This document shows, one piece after another, positions 26,208 to 34,046 of a stretch of DNA of 41,923 nucleotides (positions are counted from its first letter, which is position 1; each line of letters begins with the position of its first letter). The notes under the pieces are model-generated. The model was not told the DNA's origin. It saw nothing but the letters and a program-made list of their open reading frames with translations, and made no database searches. A program made the position numbers and the translations under genes. Source of the stretch: Thermodesulfatator autotrophicus (GTDB taxonomy: Bacteria > Desulfobacterota > Thermodesulfobacteria > Thermodesulfobacteriales > Thermodesulfatatoraceae); the NCBI RefSeq assembly GCF_001642325.1, contig NZ_LSFI01000022.1:1-41923 (forward strand), given 5' to 3'.

Positions 26208-27014
26208 ATGCTAAATATAGGCCTTGTTTCTTATTTAAATACCGCTCCGCTTATCTGGGGCCTTGAAAAAAGGGCCTCCTGGCAAATATTTGAAGGGCAT
26301 CCCACTGAGCTGAATTTTAATCTGGCCAGCGGCAAACTAGATATGGCCCTTATATCCTCTTTTGAGTACGCCTTAAACGCCGAAAAATATCTCCTTTTGC
26401 CAGATATTTCTATCTCAGCCACCGGGCGGGTGGGAAGTGTTATTCTCTTTACTCGCCTGCCATTTGAAAAGCTTTCCAGCCAGGAGATAGTGCTCACCAG
26501 AGCTAGTGCCACCTCGGTGGCTTTACTCAAACTTTTACTTGAAGACTTTTGCGCTCTAAGACCTGTTTACCGTACCGGCACCTATGAAGAAAGTCTCAAG
26601 TCCTCGGCCTATCTTGCCATTGGGGACGAAGCCCTTGTTCTCCGGGGCCGAAATAACTTTATAGAAAGCCACGACCTGGCAGCCCTCTGGATGGAGCATA
26701 CAAGACTTCCCTTTGTTTTTGCCGTTTTTGCTATCAGAAAAGAAGCCTGGCAGAGTAAAAGAAAAGAAATTATTGCCTTTGCTAGAGAGCTTTACTTTTC
26801 TCGAGCCAAGGGAGCAGCGGCTCTGTGCCAGATCGCCAGCTCTTGCCAGAGGCTTACCACTCTTGGCAAAGACGAATGCCTGGTTTACCTGAAAGGTATT
26901 GAATATGATCTCTCAGGCTTAAAACAGGAGGCCTTGCGTGTATTTTTCAGGCACCTGGCAAGGCGCAGGGAAATCCCCAGGCTTCCTGAACTTAAATTTG
27001 TGGAGCTTACATGA
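26208..27014 (+). CDS. mqnA: Chorismate dehydratase MqnA (futalosine menaquinone pathway)
   Basis: This 268-residue periplasmic-binding-like fold has the family hallmark NIGLVSYLNTAPLIWGLE at the N-terminus, then SGKLDMALISSFEYA, ATGRVGSVILFTR, TRASATSVALLKLLL and AYLAIGDEALVLRG. MqnA dehydrates chorismate to 3-enolpyruvyl benzoate, the first step of the futalosine route to menaquinone. It starts three bases after lptG and overlaps the deacetylase by 4 bp (ATGA), so it is likely transcribed with both surface-assembly units. No other mqn gene is in the window. Confidence 0.93.
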   Translation: MLNIGLVSYLNTAPLIWGLEKRASWQIFEGHPTELNFNLASGKLDMALISSFEYALNAEKYLLLPDISISATGRVGSVILFTRLPFEKLSSQEIVLTRASATSVALLKLLLEDFCALRPVYRTGTYEESLKSSAYLAIGDEALVLRGRNNFIESHDLAALWMEHTRLPFVFAVFAIRKEAWQSKRKEIIAFARELYFSRAKGAAALCQIASSCQRLTTLGKDECLVYLKGIEYDLSGLKQEALRVFFRHLARRREIPRLPELKFVELT

Positions 27015-27880
27015 TTAACGCCCTTTCCGTTGACGTAGAAGAATATTTTCAGGTAGTGGCCTTTGCCCAGGTAGTAAAACCTGAGGACTGGAATAAATTT
27101 CCCTCGCGGGTTGAAAAAAACACCAGGCTAATCCTGGACATACTGGCCCAAAAAGGCGTTAAAGCCACGTTTTTTTGCCTGGCCTGGGTGGCCAGGAAAT
27201 ATCCTGGGCTTATCAGACAAATAGCCGAAGCAGGCCATGAAATCGCTTCTCATGGCGTGAGCCACAAACCCCTTTTTGACCTCACCCCTAAAAAATTTCG
27301 CGAAGAAGCCCGGGAAAGCAAAAAAATCCTTGAAGACATTACCGGGCAAAAAGTATCAGGTTTTCGGGCCTCAACTTATTCCATTACTCCCAAGACCCTC
27401 TGGGGGCTTGAAATTCTTGCCGAGGAGGGCTATGCCTACGATTCAAGCATCTTTCCCATTTATCATGATCTTTACGGTCTTCCCAATGCCCCGCGCTATC
27501 CCTTTGTGATTAAAGATACAGGCCTCAAGGAGTTCCCTGTATCAGCCGCTCGCCTTGGGAAAACCAATATTCCCGTGGCAGGAGGGGGTTATTTCAGGCT
27601 TTTCCCCTATTTTTTTACCAGGTTTCTTCTTAAGCGTATCAACAAGAGAGACGGGCTTCCCTTTGTTTTTTACGTTCATCCCTGGGAGTTTGATCCAGAC
27701 CAACCCCGCATTAAAGCCCCCTTAAAATCGCGCTTCAGACATTATCAGAATTTGACGAAAACAAAAAAAAGATTCCATAAACTTTTAAAAGATTTTTCTT
27801 TTGCACCGGTAAAAGAAGTTTTAAAATCTTTAGAACCACTGCCTACAGTTAGCATAAAAGAGCTGGTTGATGAGGGTTAA
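27011..27880 (+). CDS. XrtA-system polysaccharide deacetylase (NodB/CE4)
   Basis: This 289-residue protein has a NodB-like catalytic core. Asp8 (SVDVEEYF) acts as base and metal ligand, with His81 and His85 (ASHGVSH), FRASTYSI (118-125), and a C-terminal YVHPWEFDPDQPR followed by an arginine-rich tail (DUF3473-like). The short N-terminus starting MINALSVDVEEYF is typical of the exosortase/PEP-CTERM-associated deacetylases, which act on the exopolysaccharide. The last 33 codons (from 27782) lie in one of two direct repeats. The stop region contains a vestigial start of the FemAB-like gene, now about 1 kb away. Confidence 0.9.
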   Translation: MINALSVDVEEYFQVVAFAQVVKPEDWNKFPSRVEKNTRLILDILAQKGVKATFFCLAWVARKYPGLIRQIAEAGHEIASHGVSHKPLFDLTPKKFREEARESKKILEDITGQKVSGFRASTYSITPKTLWGLEILAEEGYAYDSSIFPIYHDLYGLPNAPRYPFVIKDTGLKEFPVSAARLGKTNIPVAGGGYFRLFPYFFTRFLLKRINKRDGLPFVFYVHPWEFDPDQPRIKAPLKSRFRHYQNLTKTKKRFHKLLKDFSFAPVKEVLKSLEPLPTVSIKELVDEG

Positions 27881-27886
27881 AAAACT
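27782..27886 (+). repeat. Direct repeat, left copy (105 bp)
   Basis: The 3' end of the deacetylase and the first bases of an ancient FemAB reading frame are repeated at 28598-28881. The last 54 bases (27833-27886) are identical to 28828-28881. The first 51 match 28598-28647 with a few changes. In this copy, ATGAGGGTTAAAAAACT gives a dead-end FemAB start that stops after nine codons. Confidence 0.9.
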
Positions 27887-27931
27887 TTTAAATTTTTGAT
27901 AGATAAAAAAGACATAAAATTTCAAGTGTTA

Positions 27932-28079
27932 TTAATGGGAGAGCAAAACAGATGACAATTTTGGTGCTGTCATGGCAAGCCACAAAGCGACAAACCCGTC
28001 TATGGCCGAACGCTAGAGATCGCCACGACGACTACGTCGTCTCGCGATGACGTCCTGTAACGTAAAAAGCTCCCATTAA
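27932..28079 (+). mobile_element. MITE-like palindromic element, intact copy (C)
   Basis: This 148-bp element has ends TTAATGGGAGA and GCTCCCATTAA, flanked by TA on both sides (27930-27931, 28080-28081). The interior has ACAGATGACAATTTT and the palindromic half GATCGCCACGACGACTACG to CTCGCGATGACG. It carries no coding sequence. It lies between the deacetylase stop and the antitoxin gene, in the gap 27881-28123. Confidence 0.85.
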
Positions 28080-28123
28080 TAATTTGGAACTATAAATTTA
28101 TAAAACCTCTCAGGAGACATAAT

Positions 28124-28330
28124 ATGAAAGTAAAAAATGTTTCTATTCCAATAGATATAATAATTGAAATGTTAAAAAAACTAAATGAAGAAGAAAAGCT
28201 AGAAATTTTTGAAAAAGTATTTTTAGAAGAAGACTCTTCACCCCTAACGACTGAAGAAAAGCTAGAAATAGAAAGAGCTGAACAGGAATTAAAGAATAAA
28301 GAGACTATTTCATGGCCATTTGGCGCATAG
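28124..28330 (+). CDS. Putative antitoxin of a RelE/ParE-type module
   Basis: This 68-residue acidic, helix-rich protein (KLNEEEKLEIFEKVF, LTTEEKLEIERAEQELKNKE) has no cysteine or membrane segment. It precedes and overlaps (19 bp) a RelE-superfamily toxin gene, the usual order for such modules. An AGGAGAC site precedes the ATG. I do not recognise a DNA-binding fold, so the antitoxin role comes from size, charge and position. Base composition is AT-rich compared with the flanking deacetylase and FemAB genes. Confidence 0.7.
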   Translation: MKVKNVSIPIDIIIEMLKKLNEEEKLEIFEKVFLEEDSSPLTTEEKLEIERAEQELKNKETISWPFGA

Positions 28331-28572
28331 AATTTTCAAAACAGGCATACAAAAGTTATAAGACCTTACAAAAAAGTTATCAGAAAAAAATAGATAATAT
28401 TTTAAATCTTTTGATGAATAAAGAAAAAATAGACATAAAACCTGTAGAAGGAGAAAAAGACATCTATAGATTAAGATTTGGGAAATATAGAATGTTAATC
28501 AAAGTTTATAAAAAAGAACGCATCATTTTAGTAGTAAAAATAGGACCGAGGGGAGATATTTATAAGAAATAG
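28312..28572 (+). CDS. RelE/ParE-superfamily toxin
   Basis: This 86-residue basic protein has the RelE/ParE core: WRIEFSKQAYKSYKTL at the N-terminus, then GEKDIYRLRFGKYRMLIKVYK (the YRLR...YR beta segment holding catalytic or contact residues), and the closing IILVVKIGPRGDIYK strand. RelE types cleave mRNA on the ribosome and ParE types poison gyrase; which applies here is not clear. The start lies inside the antitoxin gene. The pair sits in an insertion that splits the XrtA-type operon. Confidence 0.82.
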   Translation: MAIWRIEFSKQAYKSYKTLQKSYQKKIDNILNLLMNKEKIDIKPVEGEKDIYRLRFGKYRMLIKVYKKERIILVVKIGPRGDIYKK

Positions 28573-28597
28573 TTCTAACAATTCGTTTTAAAAAAAC

Positions 28598-28881
28598 CTT
28601 TTAAAAGTTTTCTCTTTTGCACCGTTCAGGAAGTTTTAAAATCTTTATTAATGAGAGCATAAAACAGATGACAATTTTAGGGCTGTCATTACAAGTTCTC
28701 TTTTTGTCATTGCGAGCGAAGCGAAGCAATCTCCGTCTCGAACAATGCAGAAGGGATCTGAGATCGCCACGGCGACTACGTCGCCTCGCGATGACGCCCT
28801 GTAATGTAAAAAATGCTCCCATTAATAGAACCACTGCCTACAGTTAGCATAAAAGAGCTGGTTGATGAGGGTTAAAAAACT
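28598..28881 (+). repeat. Direct repeat, right copy, interrupted by a MITE
   Basis: This is the second copy of the sequence at 27782-27886, split after CTTTA by the element at 28648-28825. The arms are 28598-28647 and 28828-28881; the right arm is identical over 54 bases to the left copy. It supplies the present start of the FemAB-like gene. Confidence 0.9.
28648..28825 (+). mobile_element. MITE-like palindromic element, intact copy (D)
   Basis: This 178-bp element has ends TTAATGAGAGC and GCTCCCATTAA and TA on both sides (28646-28647, 28826-28827). The uninterrupted repeat at 27831-27832 has a single TA at this point, so the TA duplication on insertion is directly seen. Inside are GTCATTGCGAGCGAAGCGAA and GATCGCCACGGCGACTACG, two halves whose outer parts (TCATTGCGAG and CTCGCGATGA) are inverted, giving an overall palindrome. 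Confidence 0.92.
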
Positions 28882-29872
28882 ATTTTTAAATGAAGTCTCT
28901 AACTGGGACGAACTGATTAAAGGTTTCTTGCCAGGGCCTTATCACTTTCTTGGCTGGTTAAAGGCAGTAGCTACGGCCTACGGCCACAGCCCGCTTATTT
29001 TACTAGCCTATGAAGGAAAAGAAGCTGCAGGCACGCTCCCTCTGGTTATTTTTAAAGGTTTGCGAAAAAAAAGCCTTATCTCTCTTCCTTTTTGTGACTA
29101 CGCTGGCCCTCTTGCTGGAAGTGAAGAAATCCAAAAGGCCCTTATTTATCAAGCCAACGTCCTGGCGCAAGAAATAGGCCCCCTTGAAATAAGATTTCCT
29201 GAAGCTCCTGATTTTCTTCCAGAAAATACAGGCCAGGTAAACAAGGTGCGCCTTCTTTTACCACTACCTGAAGATAACGAGGCCCTCTGGAAATCCCTCA
29301 AATCAAAGGTGCGCAGCCAGGTGCGCCGCCCCATGAAAGAAGGGGCAGAGGCCATCTCTGGCGGAATAGAGCTTATCCCTGCCTTTTATCAAATTTATAC
29401 AGAAAATATGCATTATCTTGGCTCTCCGCCGCACTCTCTTGCCTGGTTCAAAGCCCTATTTTCTTTTTATGGCGAAAACGCAAAAGTTGTGCTGGTGCAT
29501 CTTAAAGAAAAGCCACTTGCCGCTGGTATTTTACTTTTTAGTCCGCAAGGGGCTACCGTCCCCTGGGCCTCTTCACTCAGGGCATACAAGCGCATAAGTC
29601 CAAATATGCTCCTTTACTGGAAGATGCTTTCTCTTGCCGTGGAAAAAGGAGCCAGAATCTTTGATTTTGGCCGCTCAACTCCTGGAAGCGGTACCTATCG
29701 CTTTAAAAAACAATGGGGAGCGCAGGAAAAGCCCCTTTTTTGGTACCGAGTGCCAAAGCATGAAGAAGGCGTTTCCCGAATAAGGCCCTTGGTGGAAAAA
29801 CTCTGGCCTAAAATTCCTAAGAAAATAGCTAATTCTTTAGGTTCCAGGTTAAGGGGTCGTATTCCTCTATGA
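28865..29872 (+). CDS. FemAB-related protein, PEP-CTERM/XrtA system type
   Basis: This 335-residue GNAT-fold protein resembles FemAB-like aminoacyl or acyl transferases linked to exosortase polysaccharide loci: KVRSQVRRPMKEGAEAI, TENMHYLGSPPHSLAWFKAL, KPLAAGILLFSPQGATVPWASSL and IFDFGRSTPGSGTYRFKKQWG. It probably modifies an acceptor in the exopolysaccharide pathway; the substrate is not known. I start at ATG 28865 (the preceding TTG is in frame). This ATG lies in the right direct repeat, and in the left repeat it overlaps the deacetylase stop, which shows the two genes were originally coupled. It overlaps the next gene by 4 bp. Confidence 0.85.
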   Translation: MRVKKLFLNEVSNWDELIKGFLPGPYHFLGWLKAVATAYGHSPLILLAYEGKEAAGTLPLVIFKGLRKKSLISLPFCDYAGPLAGSEEIQKALIYQANVLAQEIGPLEIRFPEAPDFLPENTGQVNKVRLLLPLPEDNEALWKSLKSKVRSQVRRPMKEGAEAISGGIELIPAFYQIYTENMHYLGSPPHSLAWFKALFSFYGENAKVVLVHLKEKPLAAGILLFSPQGATVPWASSLRAYKRISPNMLLYWKMLSLAVEKGARIFDFGRSTPGSGTYRFKKQWGAQEKPLFWYRVPKHEEGVSRIRPLVEKLWPKIPKKIANSLGSRLRGRIPL

Positions 29873-31056
29873 AAAAGGCCATTTTCATTGCCCATCGCTT
29901 CCCTTTCCCACCTAACAAAGGCGATAAATTGCGGGCTTATCATATCCTGAAACACCTGTGTAAGCGCTATGAAGTAAGCCTTATCTGCCATCTAGATGAG
30001 GAAAGAGACCTTGAAGAAGTAAAGCGCCTTGACCTACCATTAAAACAGTTCTTCTTTCACTTTAAACCCAAAAAGTGGCGCAAACTGGCTTCTCTTAAGG
30101 CCTTGCACCGAGGGAGTCTTTCGGTGGCATATTTTTACGCTGACGAACTACAGGCCCGATATAATCAGCTGGTAAAAGAAGGTCCAATAAGTCTTATTTT
30201 TTGTTCCTGTGCCCCGGCAGCTGAATATGTATTCCGTGGGCCCGAAACCAGAGCCGCCCTTTTTCTTGACTTCATGGACGTTGACTCTGAAAAGTGGCAT
30301 CTTTATGCCGAAAAGTCGGGGGTTCCCTGGCGTTTTATATACGCCCTTGAAGCCAGACGCATGCGAACTTATGAACAAAAAATCACTAAAATTTTTGACC
30401 GGCTGTTTCTGGTGTCAGCAGCTGAAGCGGAGCTTTTCAAAGAAAAGGTAGCCCAAAGTGAAAAAATAACTGTACTTGAAAATGGTGTTGACCTCGCATT
30501 TTTTAACCCGGCTTATAAGCCAGGGCTTGAGCTTAAAAAGCCGGCAGTGGCCTTTACAGGGGCCATGGATTACTGGCCCAACGCCGAGGGAGTCATCTGG
30601 TTTGCCAGAGAAATCTGGCCGCTGGTGAAAAAGAGACACCCCCAGGCCACTTTCTACATAGTAGGTAAAGACCCTTTACCTGAAGTAAAAGCTTTGTCTA
30701 AAGAACCCGGCATTGAAATAACGGGTTTTGTGAGGGACACGAGGGATTATCTGGCCCAGGCCCAAGTTTGCGTGGCCCCTTTAAGAATTGCCCGCGGCAT
30801 TCAAAACAAGGTGTTAGAGGCCATGGCCATGGCCAGGCCAGTGGTGGCCACCCCTCAAGCGGCAGAAGGTCTAAGTTTTATTGAAGGAAAAGAACTGCTC
30901 CTGGCCGGAGATACCCAAAGTTTTGCCCAAAAAGTTTTAAAACTTATTGAAGAAAAGGAAATGGCCCGAAAAATAGGTAAGGCCGCCCGTAAACGGGTGG
31001 AAAATGACTATTCCTGGGGAAAAAAGTTAGAGGTGCTTGATGCCTTTTTACCCTAA
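29869..31056 (+). CDS. GT4 glycosyltransferase, PEP-CTERM/XrtA-associated sugar transferase type
   Basis: This 395-residue GT-B enzyme opens with FIAHRFPFPPNKGDKLRAYHILKHL, the signature of sugar transferases tied to PEP-CTERM loci (TIGR03087-like). The second domain has VLENGVDLAFF, FTGAMDYWPNAEGVIWF, FYIVGKDPLPEVK and RGIQNKVLEAMAMARPVVATPQAAEGL. It probably adds a sugar to the exopolysaccharide repeat unit. It overlaps both neighbours (4 bp and 17 bp), so it is in the same operon. Confidence 0.88.
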   Translation: MKKAIFIAHRFPFPPNKGDKLRAYHILKHLCKRYEVSLICHLDEERDLEEVKRLDLPLKQFFFHFKPKKWRKLASLKALHRGSLSVAYFYADELQARYNQLVKEGPISLIFCSCAPAAEYVFRGPETRAALFLDFMDVDSEKWHLYAEKSGVPWRFIYALEARRMRTYEQKITKIFDRLFLVSAAEAELFKEKVAQSEKITVLENGVDLAFFNPAYKPGLELKKPAVAFTGAMDYWPNAEGVIWFAREIWPLVKKRHPQATFYIVGKDPLPEVKALSKEPGIEITGFVRDTRDYLAQAQVCVAPLRIARGIQNKVLEAMAMARPVVATPQAAEGLSFIEGKELLLAGDTQSFAQKVLKLIEEKEMARKIGKAARKRVENDYSWGKKLEVLDAFLP

Positions 31057-32167
31057 GCCCGTTATATGTCATGTGGCCCATGCCTTAAACCCCGGGGGCA
31101 CCGAACGCTTGGTCTGCGAACTTGCCCGGGCCTTTAAATCTAAAGCTAAAGTTTTGGTAATAACCCTTGAAGAACCAGGGGAATGGGGCCAGGCCTTAAG
31201 GGAAGAAGGAATCCCTGTTTTTCCACTTTTTAGAGAACCTGGTATTGATTTAAATATTGTCTTTGAGTTACGCCGTCTCTGGCGAGAAAACCAGGTAAGC
31301 CTGGTGCACGCCCATCAATACACACCGTTTTTTTATGCCGGGCTGGCCAGGCATGTGGAACGCCGGCCAAAACTTATTTTTCACGAACACGGCCGCCACT
31401 ATCCTGAAACCCTGAAGCGTCTTAAAAACATATTTAACCGCCTGGTGCTGGCCCCTATGGCTGACGAAATAATTGCTGTTTCCAGGGAGGTTAGAGATAG
31501 ACTTGCCAGATACGAAGGCCTTAACCCCAGACGCATAAAAGTAATTTATAACGGCATAAGGCCACCTGAAGTGATTTCTCCCGAAAAGCGTCTGCACCTT
31601 AGGAAAGATCTTGGTTTTAATCCAGATGACTTGATTATAGCCACAGTGGGGCGCTTTGACCCTATAAAGAACCTTCCCATGTTGCTTAAGGCCCTGGCCC
31701 TTGCCAGGACGAAACTACCTAAGATAAAAGGCCTTCTCATTGGTGATGGGCCAGAGTTTTCCAGGCTAAAAGCGCTAGCTCGTGAGCTCGGCCTGGGAAA
31801 AGATATAGTGTTCACTGGCTTTCGGAAAGACGCCGTTAAATTGATGCAGGTAGCTGATATTTTTGCCCTTTCAAGCTTTAGCGAAGGAACCTCCCTTGCC
31901 CTGCTTGAAGCCATGGCCGTAGGCCTTACTCCCGTAGTTACCACGGTAGGAGGAAATCCAGAGATAGTCATTGATGGCAAAACCGGCTTCCTTGTGCCAA
32001 GTGATGATTTTACCAGGATGGCTGCGGCCTTTCTTCTGCTCGCTGAAGACGAAAACTTAAGAACCAGGCTGGGAGAAAACGCCAGAAAGCGCTTTGAAGA
32101 GCAATTTACCTTTGAAAAGATGATTAAAAATTTTGAAACTTTGTATCAAAAGCTGGAGACAACTTAG
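31040..32167 (+). CDS. GT4 glycosyltransferase in XrtA-type cluster
   Basis: This 375-residue protein has HVAHALNPGGTERLVCELARAF (glycine loop and Arg near the N-terminus), HAHQYTPFFYAGL, AVSREVRDRL, VIYNGIRPPE, ATVGRFDPIKNLPMLLKAL, LIGDGPEFSRLK and FSEGTSLALLEAMAVGLTPVV. It is close to the second sugar transferase of PEP-CTERM loci (TIGR03088-like), though this call rests on position as much as motif. I use ATG 31040 rather than the TTG at 31037. The neighbours are a GT4 upstream and an amidotransferase four bases downstream. Confidence 0.87.
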   Translation: MPFYPKPVICHVAHALNPGGTERLVCELARAFKSKAKVLVITLEEPGEWGQALREEGIPVFPLFREPGIDLNIVFELRRLWRENQVSLVHAHQYTPFFYAGLARHVERRPKLIFHEHGRHYPETLKRLKNIFNRLVLAPMADEIIAVSREVRDRLARYEGLNPRRIKVIYNGIRPPEVISPEKRLHLRKDLGFNPDDLIIATVGRFDPIKNLPMLLKALALARTKLPKIKGLLIGDGPEFSRLKALARELGLGKDIVFTGFRKDAVKLMQVADIFALSSFSEGTSLALLEAMAVGLTPVVTTVGGNPEIVIDGKTGFLVPSDDFTRMAAAFLLLAEDENLRTRLGENARKRFEEQFTFEKMIKNFETLYQKLETT

Positions 32168-32171
32168 ACAA

Positions 32172-34046
32172 ATGTGCGGTATCGTTGGCCTTATAGATTT
32201 TTCAGGGATTACTGAAGAAGATAAAGTCCTAGTGCGTAAAGGGCTTTTACTTTTAAAGCACCGCGGCCCTGACGAAGAGGGAATTTTTAGAGACCACCAG
32301 GCTGTGCTCGGGCACGTGCGTCTTTCTATTATAGACCTTTCAAGCGGTCGCCAGCCTATGGAAGACGAAGAGCTTTGCGTGATTTTTAACGGTGAAATTT
32401 ATAACTTCCTTGACCTGCGCAAAGAGCTTGAAAACCTAGGACACAGTTTTAAAACCCGAAGTGACACCGAGGTAATTCTTAAGGCTTACCGTGAATGGGG
32501 TGAAAACTGTGTGGAAAGGCTTTCAGGCATGTTTGCCTTTGCCCTGTGGGACGCTCGAGAGAGGAAACTCCTTCTGGCCAGGGACCGCCTGGGTAAGAAG
32601 CCTCTTTACTATCGGCTGACTAATAGCCGCCTGGTTTTTGCCTCAGAAATAAAGGCCTTGCTAGCAGACCTTCCTGAAAAAAAGATTGCCCCTGAGGCCC
32701 TTGACTGCTTTTTTTCCTTTGGTTTTGTGCCTTCACCGGCAAGCATTTTTAGCGGCATCAAAAAACTCCCTCCGGCCCACCTGGCCGTGTTCTCAGAAAA
32801 AGGCTTAACCCTTAAGCGCTACTGGGAAGTTAACTTTTCTCCCAGGGCCTACTCCCTTGACGAAGCCCTTGGAGAATTTTTAACCCTTTTTGAAAAGGCT
32901 GTCTCTACAAGGCTTATAAGTGATGTTCCGCTTGGGGCCTTTCTTTCAGGGGGGATTGACTCACCGCTGGTGGTGGCACAGATGAGCCGCCTACTGGATA
33001 GACCAGTGCTAACTAATAGCATCGGCTTTGACGATGAGGCCGGAAGCGAACTTCCCCTGGCCAGAGAGATAGCCCGTTTTCTTGGTACTGACCATCGCGA
33101 GTACCTAGTTAAGCCTGAGGCCGCAAAGATTCTACCCAAAATAATCTACCACCTTGACGAACCCCTGGCAGACTCAAGTGCCCTTCCCACTTATTACGTC
33201 TGCCAGATGGCCAGACAAAATGTTACGGTGGCTTTGTCAGGCGATGGAGGCGATGAATCCTTTGGCGGCTACACCTTTCGTTATTTGCCGCATCTTTTTG
33301 AAAGCCGCCTGCGCCAAAAAATTCCCCTGCCATTAAGGAGCACCTTTTTCAGGCTTTTGGGAGCGGTTTACCCTCGCGCGTCATGGCTACCCAGGCCCTT
33401 GCGTCTTAAGACCATCTTTCAAAACCTTGCTGTTTCAGATGCCAGGGCCTTTTATCAGGATTTGGTCTGGCTACCGGTGGACCTGCGCGAAGAGGTTTAT
33501 ACACCGCAGTTTAAAAAAGAACTTGATGGGGCCACTCCATTTGAGTGGGTCTATCCTCTTTACCAGAAAACCCGGGAGATTGACCCGGTTAGCCGGGCTC
33601 AGTTTGTTGACTTGCATTTTTATCTTCCAGAAGACGTGCTGGTTAAGGTGGACCGTATGAGCATGGCTGTGGCCCTTGAGGTGCGCTCGCCACTTCTTGA
33701 TTATCAACTGGTAGAATTTGCCGGGAGGTTGCCTTTGGAGTTAAAAGTCCGCGGGAACACTGGAAAAATAATTTTGCGCGAGGCGTTAAAACGATTTTTA
33801 CCAGAAGGGCTAATTTCAAAGCCTAAAAGAGGTTTTGCGGTGCCTGAAGCTGAATGGCTAAGAGGAAAACTCAGACCTTTTATGGAAGAGGCTCTTGATA
33901 CTCGCGATTCTTGTTTGTGGCAACACTTAGAGCGAAAAAAAGTTAAGGCCCTATGGCAGAAACATCTTTCTGGCCGTCTTAATCTGGGTGTGTTTTTCTG
34001 GGGGCTTATGATTTTTCGGCTCTGGGAAAAGGAGTTCTTGCTATGA
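32172..34046 (+). CDS. XrtA/PEP-CTERM-system amidotransferase (asparagine synthase-like)
   Basis: This 624-residue AsnB-type enzyme has an N-terminal Ntn glutaminase domain starting at Cys2 (MCGIVGLIDFSG), with KHRGPDEEG, LGHVRLSIIDL, IFNGEIYN and RSDTEVILKAY. A synthetase domain follows with PPi-loop-like GAFLSGGIDSPLVV and ALSGDGGDESFGGY. I start at ATG 32172 so that Cys2 is exposed; the longer in-frame start would bury it. The length matches the exosortase-linked amidotransferases that probably amidate a sugar or amino-acid group on the exopolysaccharide. It overlaps the next GT by 4 bp. Confidence 0.93.
   Translation: MCGIVGLIDFSGITEEDKVLVRKGLLLLKHRGPDEEGIFRDHQAVLGHVRLSIIDLSSGRQPMEDEELCVIFNGEIYNFLDLRKELENLGHSFKTRSDTEVILKAYREWGENCVERLSGMFAFALWDARERKLLLARDRLGKKPLYYRLTNSRLVFASEIKALLADLPEKKIAPEALDCFFSFGFVPSPASIFSGIKKLPPAHLAVFSEKGLTLKRYWEVNFSPRAYSLDEALGEFLTLFEKAVSTRLISDVPLGAFLSGGIDSPLVVAQMSRLLDRPVLTNSIGFDDEAGSELPLAREIARFLGTDHREYLVKPEAAKILPKIIYHLDEPLADSSALPTYYVCQMARQNVTVALSGDGGDESFGGYTFRYLPHLFESRLRQKIPLPLRSTFFRLLGAVYPRASWLPRPLRLKTIFQNLAVSDARAFYQDLVWLPVDLREEVYTPQFKKELDGATPFEWVYPLYQKTREIDPVSRAQFVDLHFYLPEDVLVKVDRMSMAVALEVRSPLLDYQLVEFAGRLPLELKVRGNTGKIILREALKRFLPEGLISKPKRGFAVPEAEWLRGKLRPFMEEALDTRDSCLWQHLERKKVKALWQKHLSGRLNLGVFFWGLMIFRLWEKEFLL

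Noticed and set aside
27900-28830. CRISPR-like array from the repeated palindromic blocks
   Set aside because: Repeats are dispersed, unequal in spacing and have transposon-like ends; no regular spacers or cas genes.
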